From positions 124,001 through 188,000 of the forward strand of contig JAJEKV010000321.1 of the NCBI GenBank assembly GCA_021234155.1: 64,000 nt of DNA, in the 5' to 3' direction. The stretch is from Isoetes taiwanensis. Lineage: Eukaryota > Streptophyta > Lycopodiopsida > Isoetales > Isoetaceae. Every line of letters starts with the position of its first letter. Position 1 is the stretch's first letter. Below, piece after piece: positions 57,345 to 64,000 of the stretch. The notes beneath the pieces were generated by a model that saw nothing but the letters and a program-made list of their open reading frames with translations, searched no databases and was not told where the DNA came from. Made by a program: the position numbers and the translations under genes.

Positions 57345-59040
57345 CCAAATAGTGTTGATAATATGAATTGAAGAAATTGGAGAGCAATATTGACTATAAT
57401 CACAGCTTAAATAGTACAACAGATAGAAGGTTAATATAATTCGATGAAAAATAGGGCGCACAGTTCTTTTCTACCCAACTGGATCCACCTCCAAAAGGGT
57501 GCTAGGAAGACTAGCATACTGGCTTCAAATGACCACTGGCTCTATCAAATCCAATCTTCAATCAACTTTTTAGGATTTCAGATTAAGACTTCAGGCTAAG
57601 GTACTGTCTCCAATCATCACTGTCCTATACCAAGACACGTCTCCAACTTCCTAGATATAAGCATCCATCTTAGGATCAATAGGAATTTTTGTAAGTATTG
57701 TTCACTCTTTAAGCACGAAATCAGAGTAATTGGCTACTGTTGAATATCCTATGAGGTTTTGGAATAATTACCAACGTCATGCTGCAAAAATCCTTCCTAT
57801 TGATCGCAGCCAATCTAGTCATTGTGCTTTATGCCTCCATCTGCTCGCTGATCCACTTCGCTATTATGGTCGTTGCCTGTCCCTTCTACAATCATAATCT
57901 TCTCTCCCTTCTAATTGTAGCGTCTCCTTTTAAATAGAGTCTCCCCTTGCCTTTAAAATAGATAAATAGATAGATAGATATTACTTTAACGTCCACTGGA
58001 ACTCTATAACGGGCTATGGGGCGGGTCTATACAACACTGCAACCACGGAATGGGTCTATACAACCCTGTAATGGGCTATGGGATGGGTCTATACATAATG
58101 CAACTCTGGACATAATCGAACTTGACACATACATGTTCTAGGATTAGTGTGTTACCACTAGACAAAAGGCCCACTTGACCTTTTTCTAAAGGTGAATCCC
58201 TTTCTCCAAGATGGTTAAATTTTAGTAGCTTTTAATCCCTATAGTAGACACCGCTAGTCAAGAATTTTAGATAATTCCATTGTCTGCATCATTCTACGCA
58301 CGAAAAGGAAGGCCACTCCATGTTTAGGTTGTTTTCTATTAGATCCTAATCAATCTTCTCTATTGTTTTTCCCTTAATCTCAATTCACGTACTGAATTTT
58401 TTTCCTCGGACCTCAATTCGTTTGGCTCATATATAAGAACTCTATGTTTCTCTGGTCCTTGCTCATATATAAGGACGTCTTGCATCAATGGTTCCAACAT
58501 CTACAGCTTCGTTTATAAAGACCAGAACTGCCTTTTGATACCAATTGATATGGATTGAAGAAATTGAAGAGAATACTGACTATAATCTCAACTTAAATAA
58601 GACAATAGATGGAAAATTAATATCATGTGAGCAAAAAATGACATGCGGTTCTTATCCACCTAATCGGATCCACCTCCGAAAGTGTTGTGGGCAAGGTTAT
58701 ATCTTGGATTCATATCACCGTTAGCTCTAGCAATTCCAGTCTCTGGACTGGCTAAGATTTTTTATTACGTCATCAGGCTAAGGTAATGGCTCTAATCATC
58801 TGATGAGGTTTTAGAATAATAATCATGTCAGAATATACCGCCATGTCATTGTAGAAATTTGTTTCTATTCCTAATGAAATGTTATCTTGACCACTCTAAT
58901 CGCTCTACTATGTGGCTCCATTTGCGCGTTGATACGCTCCTCTATTATAGTCGTTGTTTGTCCTCTCTACAATCACGATCCCTTCTAATCCTTTTAAATA
59001 GAGTCTTCCCTTTTCTTTAAAATGGAGACTTGACCTTTTT
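57345..59040 (-). mobile_element. Small LTR retrotransposon (TRIM-like), minus strand
   Basis: Two direct repeats of about 500-600 bp (57345-57960 and 58547-59040) share GGATCCACCTCC, ATTGAAGAAATTG, CTCTACAATCA and CTTTTAAATAGAGTCT words. Just inside the right repeat, the minus strand reads TTGGTATCAAAAGGCAG, close to the Met-tRNA primer site. The internal part is only about 580 bp and has no gag or pol. It includes a (GATA)n run at 57955-57982 next to TTAACGTCCACTGG, which looks like another LINE 3' end inserted inside. Confidence 0.65.
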
Positions 59041-59403
59041 CTAAAGTTAAATATCTCTTTCTTCAAATAACCTTGGTCCTTAATTACTTATAAGATAACT
59101 TTGATTTATTTATCAATGATCGATACATTTGCATAACCTTGCCTATAATTTATCTAGCCCTTTCACTGTGTACCATTCCCTCAGACTCTGTGCCATAAAG
59201 GAGAGAACGAACAACTCTGGTGTACGCCGACACTGTTGTTAATAGATTGGTTTTACCAAGAAATCATCCTTGGTATCAACTAGGTGACGAACACTTTTCA
59301 TCTTTACTTGAAGGATTATGATTGGTACATTCACTCGATTATAGAATTTAAAAGAAAGGAAGCACCAGCGCAAAAAGGTGGAGGAACAAAGATGCATTTC
59401 AAT

Positions 59404-61730
<2,327 letters not shown>

Positions 61731-61732
61731 GC

Positions 61733-62930
61733 AGAAAGCTATTCGGCAAAGCATGGCAGAATATTTGCAAGCAGATTCTTGCAAGCCGGTCCTAGGCTGG
61801 AAGAGTGCTTTCTTTCTCCTGGAGCATCCTTGGCTTTTCTGATTTGAAGAGATTTTGGAGAAGGGCGGAGGTGCTATTTATGCTTTTGACATCGAGTTTT
61901 TGATTTATGGTAACCATATATCCATTCTGTTTTGCTTTGTTTCTTAGTTGAGAATCATGTCCAGGTAATGATTTTAAGGTATTTGATAACAGAAATATAC
62001 CAGGAATACTTCTGATAATTGCAGCTTTCTTCTTTGTATTGTTGAAACAGGTCAGATTCTACATTGCATTCCACTTTTTCAAAGATCATAAATGGAAAGT
62101 TTTGGTGCCATTGTCTGCCAAACAATTTGCTGGTGCATGGTACCTTCTCTGTAAGCTGTTTGTCATGATTTGTCATTTTATTTTGATTGCTTTGTATTGT
62201 TCAAACTTGCATCAAAGTGGCATGTGCTAAAATTGGCTACTCTGGAATGGCTACATTGTCTGAATGGTTCATTTAGGTAGAATCTATTCTCTTGCCAATG
62301 GTTAGAGCTCACATTTTACGAATTTGTTATACTATCTTCTTATAGATAATATAATGCACGCTGCTTTTGTATTTCTTCCTTTTGAAGCTACTTAGATATA
62401 GGCCATTTTTCTGCATTGTTTCAATGTTTATGCATGGATTCATGTACATTTGCATTTATGAGACCCCTTATCCTTAAGCTTTTAGCCGCTTATCATCTGT
62501 GCAAAACCTGCATTTATAATGTGTATCAGGTCGGATCTGCATATGAAAAGAAGGGGGATGCAAATGCATATTAGGATGGACATAGTTCTATTATTTCTTC
62601 AGGTTTTTCACTTTTGGAGCGAAGGTAGAGACCTTGCAAAAACAGTGAGAATGAAGGTATGATTTAGTTTGCGCATTTTGTTTTTGGTTCTTTCATGAAG
62701 TTTTGGAATTATTATTGCTCGGTTTAGGCTTTCTATCCAGTGCAAGCGAGAAAAAGAGGAAGCAAAGCAACCACGGCATGTTCATTTGCATTGCATACTT
62801 TGGCTATGGCACAATTTATCTGCAGCGGCATTCGGGGCACAAGCTTTCCATCACCTCTAAATCTTATGGCATTCCCTGTAGTTTCTTCGATTCCCTCTTA
62901 GTTTTAGAATCATACATGGGACTCTGAAAT
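61733..62930 (+). pseudogene. Unrecognised gene remnant with exon-like pieces
   Basis: Several pieces have good splice signals. 61733-61911 (after TTTCCTAG) reads QSMAEYLQADSCKPVLGWKS, AFFLLEHPWLF, a TGA, then FEEILEKGGGAIYAFDIEFL before GTAACC. 62051-62151 (after GAAACAG) reads VRFYIAFHFFKDHKWKVLVP then LSAKQFAGAWYLL before GTAAGC. 62603-62656 reads VFHFWSEGRDLAKTVRMK before GTATGA. The phases of the first two do not join directly. I do not recognise the protein. The stop suggests a broken copy. Confidence 0.35.
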
Positions 62931-64000
62931 GTGTTGCTTGCAGTACAGAAAGCATTGGATTTGACACATGCCTGAAATTTCTTGCAAGACTTGGTATTTT
63001 TACTTGCTAAGATAACATATTGATGGCAAGATTGTCAAACCTCTACAGTGTCTATATGGTATGCAGAAAATCACGCAACTACATAAACTGGCAATAGTTG
63101 AAATGTAGGAGTTAAAAGTTGTTGAGGTCTTTTGATGCAAAGACAGTTCCATATGTTTTTTGTAAACAATAAGCATAAGCGCCAAAAACATGAATATCAC
63201 ATATCGTGAGAAGATCTCTGAGCATACCCTGTTTTATGATTGTTTTAAATAAATCTAATGCATAAGTAGTTATTTTGATATTGCCTTAAATCTGTTTCAC
63301 TTTGGAATCGTCCGATTTATCACTCCAAGGTATCATTTTAATGCAAATGTTGTTATTTATAATTTGTACAAAAAGTTGATATTTGTTTTTTTTTATGGTG
63401 ACCAAGATGAGATTGGAAATATTACTGGGTAGTGGGAATGAAGCAGCAGTTGGGATGGTAAAATGATGCTTTTCTGCCAAATTAGTTTTGAAGTCAGTGC
63501 CATTTACTGGGGCAGAGATACTTGAATTTAGCTAAAGTGGTTCGGTAGTATACGGATTGGAGATCTAAGTGTATCTTCGCATTTCATTGAGTTAAAAGCA
63601 TAGCTTAGGCAATAAAAAAGATCTTGAAACCTAGATTTTTGCATGAAGAATGTGCCAAAGGTTGCTCAAATAGGATGTAAAAATAACGCTTATGACAATG
63701 TGAAAGGCACAGAGGGCAATAATTTCATTTTGTAGTTAGTTAATGCAAGTGCAGCGGAGGAGGATTGGCCATAAAACATACAAGATCATTCACGCAAGAC
63801 GAACATGGTAACTATAACTAAAAGGAAAACACACAAGCCTATTGACATCCACCATTGGCAAGCACACCACATTACTTCGAAATATTGTGAGTATGTCTAA
63901 AAACATTGTGTTTAACATCTATTGCCCCAGGGCACAAGGTCATTAAATTGAACAAGACCACATTGGTTGGAAATTGGTTGAGGGCAAGATCTTAACATTT
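62931..64000. other. Intergenic to the window end, nothing recognised
   Basis: AT-rich with no conserved frame, RNA gene or shared repeat seen. Confidence 0.4.

Overview
The window is nuclear DNA of a land plant: host-type genes with GT-AG introns, PPR and LRR-kinase remnants, a plant-type RING-CH ligase, a chromovirus primed by initiator-Met tRNA, and several LINE, SINE-like and foldback repeats. The PPR wording and the LINE type suggest a seed-free vascular plant such as a fern; this is a low-confidence inference. Most of the 64 kb is repeat sequence. Only two loci look like possibly working host genes: a mitochondrial carrier cut by the left edge (1-797, minus) and the 5' half of a RING-CH E3 ligase (40691-41687, minus).

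Layout. 1-797: carrier. 4575-6722: decayed exportin-1 copy with a foldback element and small repeats inside. 6774-22018: a Ty3/gypsy chromovirus arranged as partial internal region, LTR, internal region, LTR. 22019-24900: repeat tract and a PPR pseudogene. 24900-33460: pyrimidine-rich repeat block with a long (CT)n array and a LINE 3' end. 34089-37800: tandem repeat array split by a LINE. 38320-42160: RING-CH gene, a shard of one of its exons, and palindromes. 42945-47560: an L1-like LINE on the minus strand flanked by a tRNA-related composite repeat. 47880-52900: LRR, F-box-like, PPR and SSU72 remnants with two more foldback elements. 52975-64000: short repeats, LINE pieces, a small LTR element (57345-59040), a (ATG)n array, and unrecognised exon-like pieces at the right end.

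The main discovery is inside the chromovirus. Its PBS-to-gag interval is about 6 kb, far longer than usual, and holds several accessory reading frames. One of them (11191-12201) is an uninterrupted 336-codon gene whose last 99 residues are an unmistakable, complete histone H3 fold domain. It is fused behind a novel N-terminal domain, a charged coiled-coil-like stretch and a basic tail that keeps an STGGK motif. The same element ends its integrase with a chromodomain, a reader of H3 tails. Gag-pol is broken by stops and frameshifts, yet the H3 fusion is open throughout. Neighbouring accessory frames (9629-14769) are unrecognised; two are homologous to each other, and two have weak, untested histone-fold-like patterns. 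The internal region also contains a broken piece of an LRR receptor kinase.
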